Shown here piece by piece: positions 38,377 to 46,270 of a stretch of DNA of 64,000 nucleotides (positions are counted from its first letter, which is position 1; the number at the start of each line of letters is the position of its first letter). This DNA is from Pseudomonas trivialis (lineage in GTDB: Bacteria > Pseudomonadota > Gammaproteobacteria > Pseudomonadales > Pseudomonadaceae). The notes beneath the pieces are model-generated. The model saw only the letters and a program-made list of their open reading frames with translations, was not told the DNA's origin and did no database searches. The stretch spans positions 372,001 through 436,000 of the forward strand of contig NZ_JYLK01000001.1 of NCBI RefSeq assembly GCF_001439805.1, in the 5' to 3' direction. The position numbers were made by a program, and so were the translations under genes.

Positions 38377-38465
38377 GTGTGGGCGCTGGCTTGCCTGCGA
38401 TGCAGACACCTCGGTGTATCAGTTACACCGCAGTGATGTCATCGCAGGCAAGCCAACGCCCACAT
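38377..38465. repeat. REPIN of a third sequence class
   Basis: Arms at 38377-38402 and 38440-38465 are inverted copies with core TGTGGGCGCTGGCTTGCCTG; one or two mismatches occur between arms (GCTGG/CCAAC region). The central 37 bases hold a smaller GGTGTA/TACACC hairpin. It fills the gap between gcvH and the convergent degT-like gene, where gcvP would be expected. Confidence 0.82.
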
Positions 38466-38488
38466 TGGGTTGAGGTGAGCCGGATTTT

Positions 38489-39631
38489 TCAGTTCGCTTT
38501 CAATACCGCTTTGACCGCCGCTACCGCTCGCTCCACATCCGCCTCGGTCATTGCCGTAAACATCGGCAACGACACAATCAAGCGCCCCACTTTTTCCGCC
38601 ACCGGGAACATGCCTTCCTTGAAACCCTGTGCCCGATAAAGGCTCAGCAGGTGGATCGGTGGGTAGTGGTAACCGATGCCGACGCCATGGGCCTGCATCT
38701 GCTCCATGAACGTCGCGCGGGCGGGCAAGCCGTCCTGGCGTTCCGGCAGCACCAGTTGGAACAGGTGCCAGTTGCTGTTTTCGAAGTCCGCTGGCGGTAA
38801 TTGCGCGCCGTATGTCTGTTCAAAATCACTGCCGAAGCACTGGAAGTAATGCCGCGCCAGATTTTGGCGGTGGGCGGTGATTTTTTCGATATGGGCGAAC
38901 TGGCCCAGGCCGATGGCAGCGGCGATATCGGTCATGTTGAACTTGCCGCCCAACACGTCCACATCCAGGCCGTCAAAGCCGGTGCGGGTGACACCCTGCA
39001 GGCGGTACTTTTCCGCCAGGCGTGCTTCCTCGGCGTTGTTCAATACCAGGCAACCGCCCTCGGACGAGGTGATGTTCTTGTTCGCCTGGAAACTGAAGGA
39101 AACGAAGTCGCCGGTTGCGCCGATTCGCTCGCCATCCCAGCTGGAGCCCAGGGCCTGGGCGGCGTCTTCAATGATGCGCAGGTTGTACTTGTTGGCCAGT
39201 GCATAAAGCATTGGCATATCCAGCGGCAAACCGGCCAGGTACACCGGAATGATCGCCTTGGTACGCGGGGTAATGGCCGCTTCGACCTGCGTCAAATCGA
39301 TATTGCGCGTGATCGGGTCGATATCGGCAAACACCGGCGTGGCGCCCACCTCCAGGATCACGTTTGCCGTGGCGACCCACGAGATGGGTGTGGTAATGAC
39401 TTCATCGCCCGGCCCGATACCGGCGATGCGCAAGGCAATCTCCATGGTGCAGGTGCCCGAGTTGAACGTGCGCACCGGGCGCCCGCCAAAATATTCCGAC
39501 AGCTGTGCTTCGAATGCCTGCACTTTCGGCCCGCTGGTGATCCAGCCGGAGCGCAGCACATCGCCGACCGCCGAGATAGTGGCTTCATCGATGGTGGGTT
39601 TGGAAAACGGCAGGAAGGGCTGTTGGCTCAT
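38489..39631 (-). CDS. DegT/DnrJ/EryC1/StrS-family sugar aminotransferase
   Basis: A 380-residue PLP enzyme of the ArnB-like group that aminates keto-sugar nucleotides. Typical stretches are the start FLPFSKPTIDE, VLRSGWITSGPKVQAFE, GPGDEVITTPISWVATAN and IIEDAAQALG; the PLP lysine is K185 in QANKNITSSEGG. No sugar-nucleotide, glycosyltransferase or arn genes are adjacent, so it stands alone and its substrate is unknown. The ribosome site upstream of ATG 39631 is weak. A terminator upstream separates it from the DUF2388 gene. Confidence 0.88.
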   Translation of the reverse strand: MSQQPFLPFSKPTIDEATISAVGDVLRSGWITSGPKVQAFEAQLSEYFGGRPVRTFNSGTCTMEIALRIAGIGPGDEVITTPISWVATANVILEVGATPVFADIDPITRNIDLTQVEAAITPRTKAIIPVYLAGLPLDMPMLYALANKYNLRIIEDAAQALGSSWDGERIGATGDFVSFSFQANKNITSSEGGCLVLNNAEEARLAEKYRLQGVTRTGFDGLDVDVLGGKFNMTDIAAAIGLGQFAHIEKITAHRQNLARHYFQCFGSDFEQTYGAQLPPADFENSNWHLFQLVLPERQDGLPARATFMEQMQAHGVGIGYHYPPIHLLSLYRAQGFKEGMFPVAEKVGRLIVSLPMFTAMTEADVERAVAAVKAVLKAN

Positions 39632-39750
39632 GACGAGAAAGGCATCCGTTTCAGAGTGGCGACGAATAAAGGGCGGTGAGTGCCCGGCATGGTTGCACGG
39701 TCCGACTGAATATAGCCTGTCGTCGGTGAACGAATTGTCATCTGGCAGGC

Positions 39751-39778
39751 AAAAAAATGCCGCTTTAAAAAGCGGCAT
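39751..39778 (-). terminator. Rho-independent terminator after DUF2388 gene
   Basis: On the minus strand AATGCCGC and GCGGCATT form the stem with an A/T loop and are followed by seven T. It begins 16 bases after the DUF2388 stop (39794). Confidence 0.9.
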
Positions 39779-39793
39779 TCCTTGGAGCGGGGA

Positions 39794-40108
39794 TCACTCG
39801 GTAACGGCATTCTTCGCGAGAATGGCGTTGGCCAGTTGCATGTCCGTGGCCTGCAGGCCAGGGTTGTCGGCGCGAACTTTCTGCATGGCGGCTTCCAGGT
39901 AAGGGCCGCGGATGCCGCCGTCGCTGGCAACGAAGCTGCCTGCGTCGTCTTGAGCGGCAACCACCATCTTGTGGTCCTTGAAGGTCAGGTACGTCGAGCC
40001 GGTCGTGGCACCCGACGAAATGACATTGCGCCAGAAGCTGTCGGCCATGGCTGAACCGACGGGGAGAGATAGCACAGCGAGGGTTGCGACAGCATATTTA
40101 AGACGCAT
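39794..40108 (-). CDS. DUF2388 exported protein
   Basis: A 104-residue small secreted or periplasmic protein. The signal peptide (MRLKYAVATLAVLSLPVGSAMA) is followed by the DUF2388 pattern (SFWRNVISSGATTGSTYLTFKD, then MVVAAQDDAGSFVASDGGIRGPYLEAA). GGAG lies upstream of the ATG at 40108. The family is common, often multi-copy, in Pseudomonas and has no known function; relatives are sometimes mislabelled as resolvase-helicase subunits. It follows the nfeD/qmcA pair on the same strand, 60 bases after nfeD. Confidence 0.85.
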   Translation of the reverse strand: MRLKYAVATLAVLSLPVGSAMADSFWRNVISSGATTGSTYLTFKDHKMVVAAQDDAGSFVASDGGIRGPYLEAAMQKVRADNPGLQATDMQLANAILAKNAVTE

Positions 40109-40168
40109 GGTAGGTGACTCCGGTGGTTGTCTGTTGGGTTTGATTGTAATCAGACCAATCGAGTTCAA

Positions 40169-40621
40169 TCATGACTGAACAGTTTCGACTTTCAGTACCA
40201 CGCCGTCCTGGCCGATCACCCGCACTTGAGCGCCTGCAGGCGTATCCGGGCCGGTCACCATCCATACGCCGTCGCCGACTTTCACCTTGCCCCGGCCATC
40301 CACAATGGCCTGATGCACAATAAAGTTGCGCCCGATCAGCTCCGAACCCCGCTCGTTCAGACCCGGTTGATCGCTGGCCTTGGCGCTGCTGCGCTGGCGC
40401 TTCCACCAGTACACCGCCGTCAGAATCGACAGCAGGGCGAACAGCAGCAGTTGCCATTCCAGCCCCAGCGAGGGCACCACGAACTTGATCACGCCCACCG
40501 CAGCGGCCGCGATGCCCATCCACAGCAAATACCCGCCGGCCCCGAACACCTCGAGAATCAACAACACGGTACCCAGTGCCAGCCAGTCCCAGAACGACAG
40601 ATGCTGAAGGAATTCCCACAT
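40169..40621 (-). CDS. NfeD-like membrane protein
   Basis: A 150-residue protein with two or three N-terminal membrane helices (FWDWLALGTVLLILEVFG, YLLWMGIAAAAVGVIKF, LLLFALLSILTAVYWW) and a C-terminal OB-fold (GSELIGRNFIVHQAIVDGRGKVKVGDGVW). NfeD proteins are encoded next to SPFH proteins and act with them in membrane quality control; here the SPFH gene ends 10 bases upstream. ATG 40621 follows GAGG. Confidence 0.9.
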   Translation of the reverse strand: MWEFLQHLSFWDWLALGTVLLILEVFGAGGYLLWMGIAAAAVGVIKFVVPSLGLEWQLLLFALLSILTAVYWWKRQRSSAKASDQPGLNERGSELIGRNFIVHQAIVDGRGKVKVGDGVWMVTGPDTPAGAQVRVIGQDGVVLKVETVQS

Positions 40622-40631
40622 GGTGATGGCC

Positions 40632-41552
40632 TCAGCCTTTCTTGTTGTCGAACGTTGCCTTGACGATCTCACCGATACCACCGATGGCGCCGATCACCTG
40701 GCTGGCTTCCAGCGGCATGAGAATCACCTTGCTGTTGTTGGCCGACGCCAGCTTGCCCAGGGCGTCGATGTACTTTTGCGCGACAAAATAGTTGACCGCC
40801 TGCACGTTGCCCGACGCGATTGCCTCCGACACCACTTGCGTGGCGCGGGCTTCCGCTTCGGCCTGACGCTCACGGGCTTCAGACTCCAGGAATGCGGCCT
40901 GTCGGCTACCCTCGGCCTCGAGGATCTGCGCCTGCTTTTTGCCCTCGGCGGTCAGGATCGCCGAGGCGCGCAGGCCTTCGGCTTCGAGAATCTGTGCACG
41001 CTTGATCCGCTCGGCCTTCATCTGCCCGGACATGGCTGCCATCAGGTCTGCTGGCGGGCTGATGTCCTTGATTTCGATACGCGTGATCTTGATGCCCCAC
41101 GGCGCCGTGGCTTCATCGACAGTGCGCAGCAGCTTTTCGTTGATGCCGTCACGCTGGCTGAGCATGGCGTCCAGTTCCATGGAGCCGAGCACGGTACGGA
41201 TATTGGTTTGCAGCAGGTTCCGGATGGCGTGTTCGAGGTTGTTGACCTCGTAGGCCGCCTGGGCGGTGTTCACCACCTGGAAGAAGCACACGGCATCGAT
41301 CTGCACGGTGGCGTTGTCGGCGGTGATCACTTCCTGGGGCGGGATATCCAGCACGCTTTCCATCACGTTGATCTTGCGACCGATGCGGTCCATGACCGGA
41401 ATGATGATATTGAGGCCAGGCTTGAGGGTGTTGGTGTAGCGGCCAAAACGTTCGACCGTCCACTGGTAGCCCTGAGGCACCACCTTGAAACCCATGAAGA
41501 GAATGGCGATGGCCAAACCCACGAAAAGAAGCAGTACGGTTCCGATCTGCAT
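40632..41552 (-). CDS. SPFH/band-7 protein, QmcA/stomatin-like
   Basis: A 306-residue membrane scaffold protein. One N-terminal membrane helix ([18 protein letters not shown]) is followed by the band-7 domain ([56 protein letters not shown]) and a long Ala/Glu-rich coiled coil ([20 protein letters not shown]). It pairs with NfeD and probably forms membrane microdomains that organise proteolysis or lipid order. Confidence 0.93.
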   Translation of the reverse strand: MQIGTVLLLFVGLAIAILFMGFKVVPQGYQWTVERFGRYTNTLKPGLNIIIPVMDRIGRKINVMESVLDIPPQEVITADNATVQIDAVCFFQVVNTAQAAYEVNNLEHAIRNLLQTNIRTVLGSMELDAMLSQRDGINEKLLRTVDEATAPWGIKITRIEIKDISPPADLMAAMSGQMKAERIKRAQILEAEGLRASAILTAEGKKQAQILEAEGSRQAAFLESEARERQAEAEARATQVVSEAIASGNVQAVNYFVAQKYIDALGKLASANNSKVILMPLEASQVIGAIGGIGEIVKATFDNKKG

Positions 41553-41629
41553 TGCGATTCCCTATCTGATGGTGTCAGTGAAGCGACGTTCGGCCGATTG
41601 TAACGGTGTTGCCACCGTTAAAGACGGTT

Positions 41630-43306
41630 TCATTGTCCGACAATCAAAGGATTTGTTTCTGAATCCCCAGGGGTGACCCGCAGCACTTCGGCCAGCGTGG
41701 TCAGCCCGGCCTGTACCTTCACTAATCCGGCCATCCGCAGGCTGTGCATGTTTTGCCGCAGCGCTGCCTGGCGCAATGTCTGCACATCGGTGCCGGGCGT
41801 GATCAGCGCCTTGAGCGCCTCATCCATTACCATGATTTCGTAGACGCCGGCTCGGCCTCGGTAACCGCTGTCACGACACTCTGCGCACCCCACGGCCTCG
41901 CAGCTATCGCCCGCCACACGTTTGCAGTCGGGGCACAGCAGGCGTACCAGACGCTGGGCCATCACCCCCAGCAGGGTTGCCTTGATCAAATAGTGAGCAA
42001 TCCCCAGTTCCTGCAGGCGGCTGATGGCGCTGGGCGCATCGTTGGTGTGCAGGGTCGACAACACAAGGTGCCCGGTAAGCGCGGCCTGGATTGCCATTTC
42101 GGCGGTCTCCTGGTCGCGTATCTCGCCGATCATGATGATGTCCGGGTCCTGGCGCAGCAGGGCGCGGATGCCGCTGGCAAAGGTCAGATCGATGTTGTGC
42201 TGCACCTGCATCTGGTTGAACGCCGGCTCGACCATCTCGACCGGGTCCTCCACCGTGCACAGGTTGACCTCGCGGGTCGCCAGTCGCTTGAGCGTGGTAT
42301 AGAGGGTGCTGGTCTTGCCGGAACCGGTCGGGCCGGTGACCAGAATGATGCCATGGGCCTGGCGGGTCATGGCGTGCCAGCGCTGCTGGTCTTCGGGCGA
42401 CAGGCCGAGCTGGTCGAAGTCCTTGAGCAGCACCTGGGGGTCGAAAATTCGCATCACCAGTTTCTCGCCAAAGGCTGTGGGCAAGGTCGACAGGCGCAAC
42501 TCCACCTCGGCGCCGGCGGGGCTTCTGGTCTTGAGTCGGCCGTCCTGCGGTTTGCGTTTTTCCGCCACGTTCATCCGGCCCAGGCTTTTCAGGCGGCTGA
42601 CCACTGCCATCGTGACCTGGGGCGGAAATTGATAGACATCATGCAGCAGCCCATCGATGCGAAAGCGTACGCGGCCCTGGTCGCGGCAGGGTTCGATATG
42701 AATATCGCTGGCACGTTGGCCAAAGGCGTACTGCAACAGCCAGTCAACGATCGTGACGATATGCGCGTCGTTGGCATCTGGCTCCTGATCGCCGCCACCG
42801 AGGTTGAGCAGGTCGATATTGGCAGGTGCCGCGATTTTCTGATCTGCACCGCGCACCGACTTTGCCAGGCGGTAGAACTCGCCCATGCAGTGCTCAATGG
42901 CCTGGGGGTTGGCGACCACGCGCTTTATCGAGCGTTTGAGCACCTGCGCCAGGCCGGCTTCCCACCCGGTGACATAGGGCTGGGCACTGGCGACGGTGAC
43001 GGTGTGGGCATCCATGGCCACGGCGAGGATCGCGTGACGCTGGGCGAATGCGTGGGACATCAGCGGCACCACCGTCGCCACGTCGATCTTCAACGGGTCG
43101 ATGCGCAGATAAGGTTGTCCGGCCTGCCGGGCGAGCCATTGCGTCAGCGCTTCCAGATCGGGCCCCTGGGCCGCGATAAGTTCCAGTGGATGCCGGTTGC
43201 CGGCGGGCAATGTCGACAGGCGCTGCGCGACAGTGGCTGATACCAGCCCGGCCTCGACCAGAGGCGGCAGCAACGCGTGCAGTTGCAAACGGTGATCAAC
43301 AGACAT
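41630..43306 (-). CDS. GspE/PilB-type secretion ATPase, standing alone
   Basis: A 558-residue hexameric ATPase of type II secretion/type IV pilus systems. The N-terminal GspE domain (EALTQWLARQAGQPYLRIDPL) leads to the ATPase core with Walker A GPTGSGKTS near residue 320, the Asp box (VEDPVEMVE), Walker B (RALLRQDPDIIMIGEIRDQE) and His box (LVLSTLHTND). A zinc-binding loop has CPDCKR ... CAECRDSGY. No other secretion genes are near. It could serve a system encoded elsewhere. Start at 43306 follows AGGTAA. Confidence 0.9.
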   Translation of the reverse strand: MSVDHRLQLHALLPPLVEAGLVSATVAQRLSTLPAGNRHPLELIAAQGPDLEALTQWLARQAGQPYLRIDPLKIDVATVVPLMSHAFAQRHAILAVAMDAHTVTVASAQPYVTGWEAGLAQVLKRSIKRVVANPQAIEHCMGEFYRLAKSVRGADQKIAAPANIDLLNLGGGDQEPDANDAHIVTIVDWLLQYAFGQRASDIHIEPCRDQGRVRFRIDGLLHDVYQFPPQVTMAVVSRLKSLGRMNVAEKRKPQDGRLKTRSPAGAEVELRLSTLPTAFGEKLVMRIFDPQVLLKDFDQLGLSPEDQQRWHAMTRQAHGIILVTGPTGSGKTSTLYTTLKRLATREVNLCTVEDPVEMVEPAFNQMQVQHNIDLTFASGIRALLRQDPDIIMIGEIRDQETAEMAIQAALTGHLVLSTLHTNDAPSAISRLQELGIAHYLIKATLLGVMAQRLVRLLCPDCKRVAGDSCEAVGCAECRDSGYRGRAGVYEIMVMDEALKALITPGTDVQTLRQAALRQNMHSLRMAGLVKVQAGLTTLAEVLRVTPGDSETNPLIVGQ

Positions 43307-43423
43307 GCAGATTTACCTGAGAAGCGCTGGACGTCTTCTCAGGCTAGTCAGGCGCTGTATATTTGCCTCTCAGGGTGTATTGCAGGCTTTTGCGCTGAAC
43401 AACGGGAAGGCAGTCACATTCCC

Positions 43424-43445
43424 GTGGCAAGCCCGCTCGCCACAG
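43424..43445. repeat. Solitary REP of the second class
   Basis: GTGGCAAGCCCGCTCGCCAC carries the same core as one arm of the 20339-20472 REPIN, without a partner arm nearby. It lies between the starts/stops of gspE-like and the CYTH/CHAD gene, in a 154-bp gap with nothing else recognised. Confidence 0.7.
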
Positions 43446-43460
43446 AGCCGTGGTCTGGTA

Positions 43461-44828
43461 TTACAAGCGCAGCAACGTTTTCCACGCCCGGTTCTGATAC
43501 ACCGCGATCGTCTGATGCATCCGCGCGTCCAGCGACTCATCGGTGATCGGCTGGTTGGCCAGTTGCACCAGCTTGTTCAGCTCGCCGTACAGGCGGTCCA
43601 GCTCGGCAATCTCCACCACCTGACGTGCGTGATGCAGCCAGGCCTGGATGCGCTCGATGCGCGGCAGTTGCTCGGCCAGGTCTTCGGGTTGCTGCTGGTA
43701 GCGCGGCAGTTGCAGGGCGACGGCATCGTCGGCCAGCAGGCGCGGCAGCCAGTTGGTGAGTTGCGCTGCGCCCTGGCGGTTGCCGCGCACGGTGCGCTCG
43801 GCGGTCCAGGTGCGGGCCAGCAGCCAGCGCGAGGTGTTCAATGAGAACAGGCCCCAGCGCACGTCTTCGAGCTCTTCGGCGAACTGCTCCGGCGCGGCTT
43901 TGCGAATGTCTTCGTCGTCATCACCGGCCTGTACCAGCGGGCGCCAGTCTTCGAGCAGGGCATCGAGTGCGCTGCGCAGTTCACTGGTGGACTGGCGTGG
44001 CGCCGCCTGACCGAGACTGCCGATCAGGGCGCGCAATTCGCCGAGGTGATCGACCCAGTCCTGCAACAGGCGCCAATGGCCATTGAATCGGTATTGCTCG
44101 GCCAGACGCTGGCTGCTGCCCAGCAGGTGCCACATGATCGCGGCGAACGCATCGTCCAGCGGCATTTCGGCGTGGATCTGCGGCGCCGGCAGGCTCAGGG
44201 AGTAGCTGCCGGCGTCGTACAGGCGGTAGCCGCGCTCGGCCTTGCTGATGTCACAGGGCATCAGCGCCAGGGTCGCGGCCAGCTCGGCGGCCAACTCCAG
44301 CAGGGCAGCCGGTTCGCCTTCGCGCAATTCCAGCTCCAGCTCGCAGATTTCTTCTTTCTGTTTGCCGACCACCACATGGCCCAGGTCCAGTGCGGCTTCG
44401 ATCACCACCTTGGTTTTGCCACGGCCCCAGGCGATTTCGGCGCGCTCGCGCACAAAATCGGTGGTGAAGATCGGCTTGAGGGTCTTTTTGTCCAGCTCGG
44501 CCAGTTGCTCGGGCCAGCATTCGCCGTCGAGTTTCTTCACGTCGAGCTTGGCTTTGGGCAGGTTCCAGTTGTACTCGTTGCGTTCCGACAGGCCGGCGAT
44601 GCTTTGGCCACGGGTCTTGAGGGTCTGGATGATTTCGTCACCGTCCTTGCGCAGGCGCAGGGCAACCTTGGCCTGCGCCAGGTCGCGCTCGGGGGTGTCG
44701 AAATACTGGTTCATCAACTCACGGCGTTCCCAGCCACTTTTGTTGCGTTTTTTCAGTAGCGGGTGCTCACGCAGCGCGGCGAGGGTTTCGCGGCTGACGC
44801 GGAGCTTGATTTCGGTTTCTTTCTGCAT
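43461..44828 (-). CDS. ygiF: CYTH-CHAD domain inorganic triphosphatase
   Basis: A 455-residue protein. The N-terminal CYTH domain has the ExExK signature at residues 4-8 (KETEIKLRV) and further charged strands (VALRLRKDGDEIIQTLKTRG, KVVIEAALDLGHVV, ELELELREG) that line the triphosphate tunnel. The C-terminal half is a histidine-rich helical CHAD domain that binds polyphosphate. It probably hydrolyses inorganic triphosphate, fitting the polyphosphate genes 40 kb away only loosely. ATG 44828 chosen (MQKETEIKL); it is divergent from argE. Confidence 0.9.
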   Translation of the reverse strand: MQKETEIKLRVSRETLAALREHPLLKKRNKSGWERRELMNQYFDTPERDLAQAKVALRLRKDGDEIIQTLKTRGQSIAGLSERNEYNWNLPKAKLDVKKLDGECWPEQLAELDKKTLKPIFTTDFVRERAEIAWGRGKTKVVIEAALDLGHVVVGKQKEEICELELELREGEPAALLELAAELAATLALMPCDISKAERGYRLYDAGSYSLSLPAPQIHAEMPLDDAFAAIMWHLLGSSQRLAEQYRFNGHWRLLQDWVDHLGELRALIGSLGQAAPRQSTSELRSALDALLEDWRPLVQAGDDDEDIRKAAPEQFAEELEDVRWGLFSLNTSRWLLARTWTAERTVRGNRQGAAQLTNWLPRLLADDAVALQLPRYQQQPEDLAEQLPRIERIQAWLHHARQVVEIAELDRLYGELNKLVQLANQPITDESLDARMHQTIAVYQNRAWKTLLRL

Positions 44829-44986
44829 GGCCGGAAAATCCAGGATCGGGAGCGCAGCCGGGGAAAAGAGTGGCTGCCAAGGCCGTGCAGTGTACAGGAC
44901 TGAGCCCGGCAACGCGCCGCAACGGTTTATTGTGTCGTGCAGATGGCTCTATAGTGGGCCCAATCCGGGAAGTCGAGAGGCCGCGC

Positions 44987-46135
44987 ATGCCGTTACCTAC
45001 CATGAAAGAGCAGTTCGCCGCGCTGATTGCCGCGCCCTCGGTCAGCTGCACGCAGGTGTCGCTGGACCAGACCAACCGCCCGGTGATCGATCTGCTTGCC
45101 AGTTGGCTGGGCGATCTGGGCTTTGCCATCGACATTCAGCAGGTCAGCCCCGGCAAGTTCAACCTGCTGGCCACCTTCGGCAGCGGTCCCGGCGGGCTGG
45201 TGCTGGCCGGGCACAGCGACACGGTGCCGTATGACGCCGCCTTGTGGCAGACCGATCCGCTCAAGCTGACGGAAGTCGACGGCCGCTGGGTAGGATTGGG
45301 CAGTTGCGACATGAAGGGTTTTTTCGCCCTGGCCATCGAAGCGGTGTTGCCGCTGCTCGACCAGCCGTTCAAACAGCCGTTGCTGATTCTCGCCACCTGC
45401 GATGAAGAGAGCTCCATGTCCGGCGCGCGGGCGTTGGCCGAAGCGGGGCGTCCGCTGGGCCGCGCGGCGGTGATCGGCGAGCCCACTGGCCTGAGGCCGA
45501 TCCGCCTGCACAAGGGCGTGATGATGGAGCGCATCGACATCCTCGGCCGCAGCGGCCATTCGTCGGACCCGAGCCTGGGCCACAGCGCCCTCGAAGCCAT
45601 GCACGATGCCATCGGCGAACTGCGCGGCCTGCGCCTGGCCTGGCAGCGCGAATACCGCAACCCGCAATTCAGCGTGCCGCAGCCCACCCTGAACCTGGGC
45701 TGCATCCACGGCGGCGACAACCCCAACCGCATTTGCGGCCAGTGCTCCCTGGAGTTCGACCTGCGGCCCTTGCCGGGCATGGACCCTGAAGTGCTGCGTG
45801 CCGCTATCCGGCAGAAACTCGCACCTCTGGCCGAGCGCCATCAGGTCCGAATCGACTACGCGCCGCTGTTTCCCGAAGTGCCCCCATTCGAACAGCCCGC
45901 AGACGCCGAACTGGTGCGGGTTGCGGAGCGTTTGACCGGCCATCGTGCCGAAGCAGTGGCGTTTGGCACCGAAGCGCCTTATCTTCAGCGCCTTGGTTGC
46001 GAAACCCTGGTGCTCGGCCCTGGCGATATCGCCTGTGCGCACCAGCCGGGCGAGTACCTCGAAATGTCACGCTTGACGCCTACAGTGCAGTTATTGCGCG
46101 ACCTGATCGAACATTACTGCCTCAAACCTGCATAA
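44987..46135 (+). CDS. argE: Acetylornithine deacetylase
   Basis: A 382-residue zinc hydrolase (M20 family) of arginine synthesis. Metal-binding residues lie in LAGHSDTVPYD and GSCDMKG; the catalytic glutamate is in ATCDEESSMSG; the dimerisation domain (LNLGCIHGGDNPNRICGQC) and GTEAPYL follow. Start at ATG 44987, 6 bases after GAGAGG; ATG 45002 is an alternative. argA follows after 135 bases. Pseudomonads also recycle acetyl groups through ArgJ, so ArgE may be partly redundant. Confidence 0.94.
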   Translation: MPLPTMKEQFAALIAAPSVSCTQVSLDQTNRPVIDLLASWLGDLGFAIDIQQVSPGKFNLLATFGSGPGGLVLAGHSDTVPYDAALWQTDPLKLTEVDGRWVGLGSCDMKGFFALAIEAVLPLLDQPFKQPLLILATCDEESSMSGARALAEAGRPLGRAAVIGEPTGLRPIRLHKGVMMERIDILGRSGHSSDPSLGHSALEAMHDAIGELRGLRLAWQREYRNPQFSVPQPTLNLGCIHGGDNPNRICGQCSLEFDLRPLPGMDPEVLRAAIRQKLAPLAERHQVRIDYAPLFPEVPPFEQPADAELVRVAERLTGHRAEAVAFGTEAPYLQRLGCETLVLGPGDIACAHQPGEYLEMSRLTPTVQLLRDLIEHYCLKPA

Positions 46136-46168
46136 ATTAACCCTCGCCTGTACGTCCATAGAAGGAGA

Positions 46169-46201
46169 GTGAGCGTGTCGCCAAGCCTGTTCCGACGATA
46201 A
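46169..46201 (+). other. Possible leader peptide before argA (very short ORF)
   Basis: AAGGAG (46162-46167) precedes a ten-codon frame GTG-AGC-GTG-TCG... ending CGA-CGA-TAA, i.e. a peptide ending Phe-Arg-Arg-stop. A GTG at 46175 gives eight codons with better spacing. Two terminal arginine codons upstream of an arginine-synthesis gene are suggestive of translation-sensing control, but two codons are weak evidence and no clear terminator/antiterminator pair is seen. Confidence 0.25.
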
Positions 46202-46270
46202 CCATCAGCCCGCCGTGCGCTTTTACGATCCTTCCTTTTAAGGCTGCTTTTTATTACAGGCCCAGGTGTT

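Noticed and set aside
41744..43240. Long plus-strand frame opposite the GspE-type ATPase
   Set aside because: Shadow of a gene with all ATPase motifs; no start site or motif of its own.
43307..43460. Promoter-linked gene in the gap between the GspE-type gene and the CYTH/CHAD gene
   Set aside because: Only a solitary REP is recognisable; short frames there have no ribosome site.
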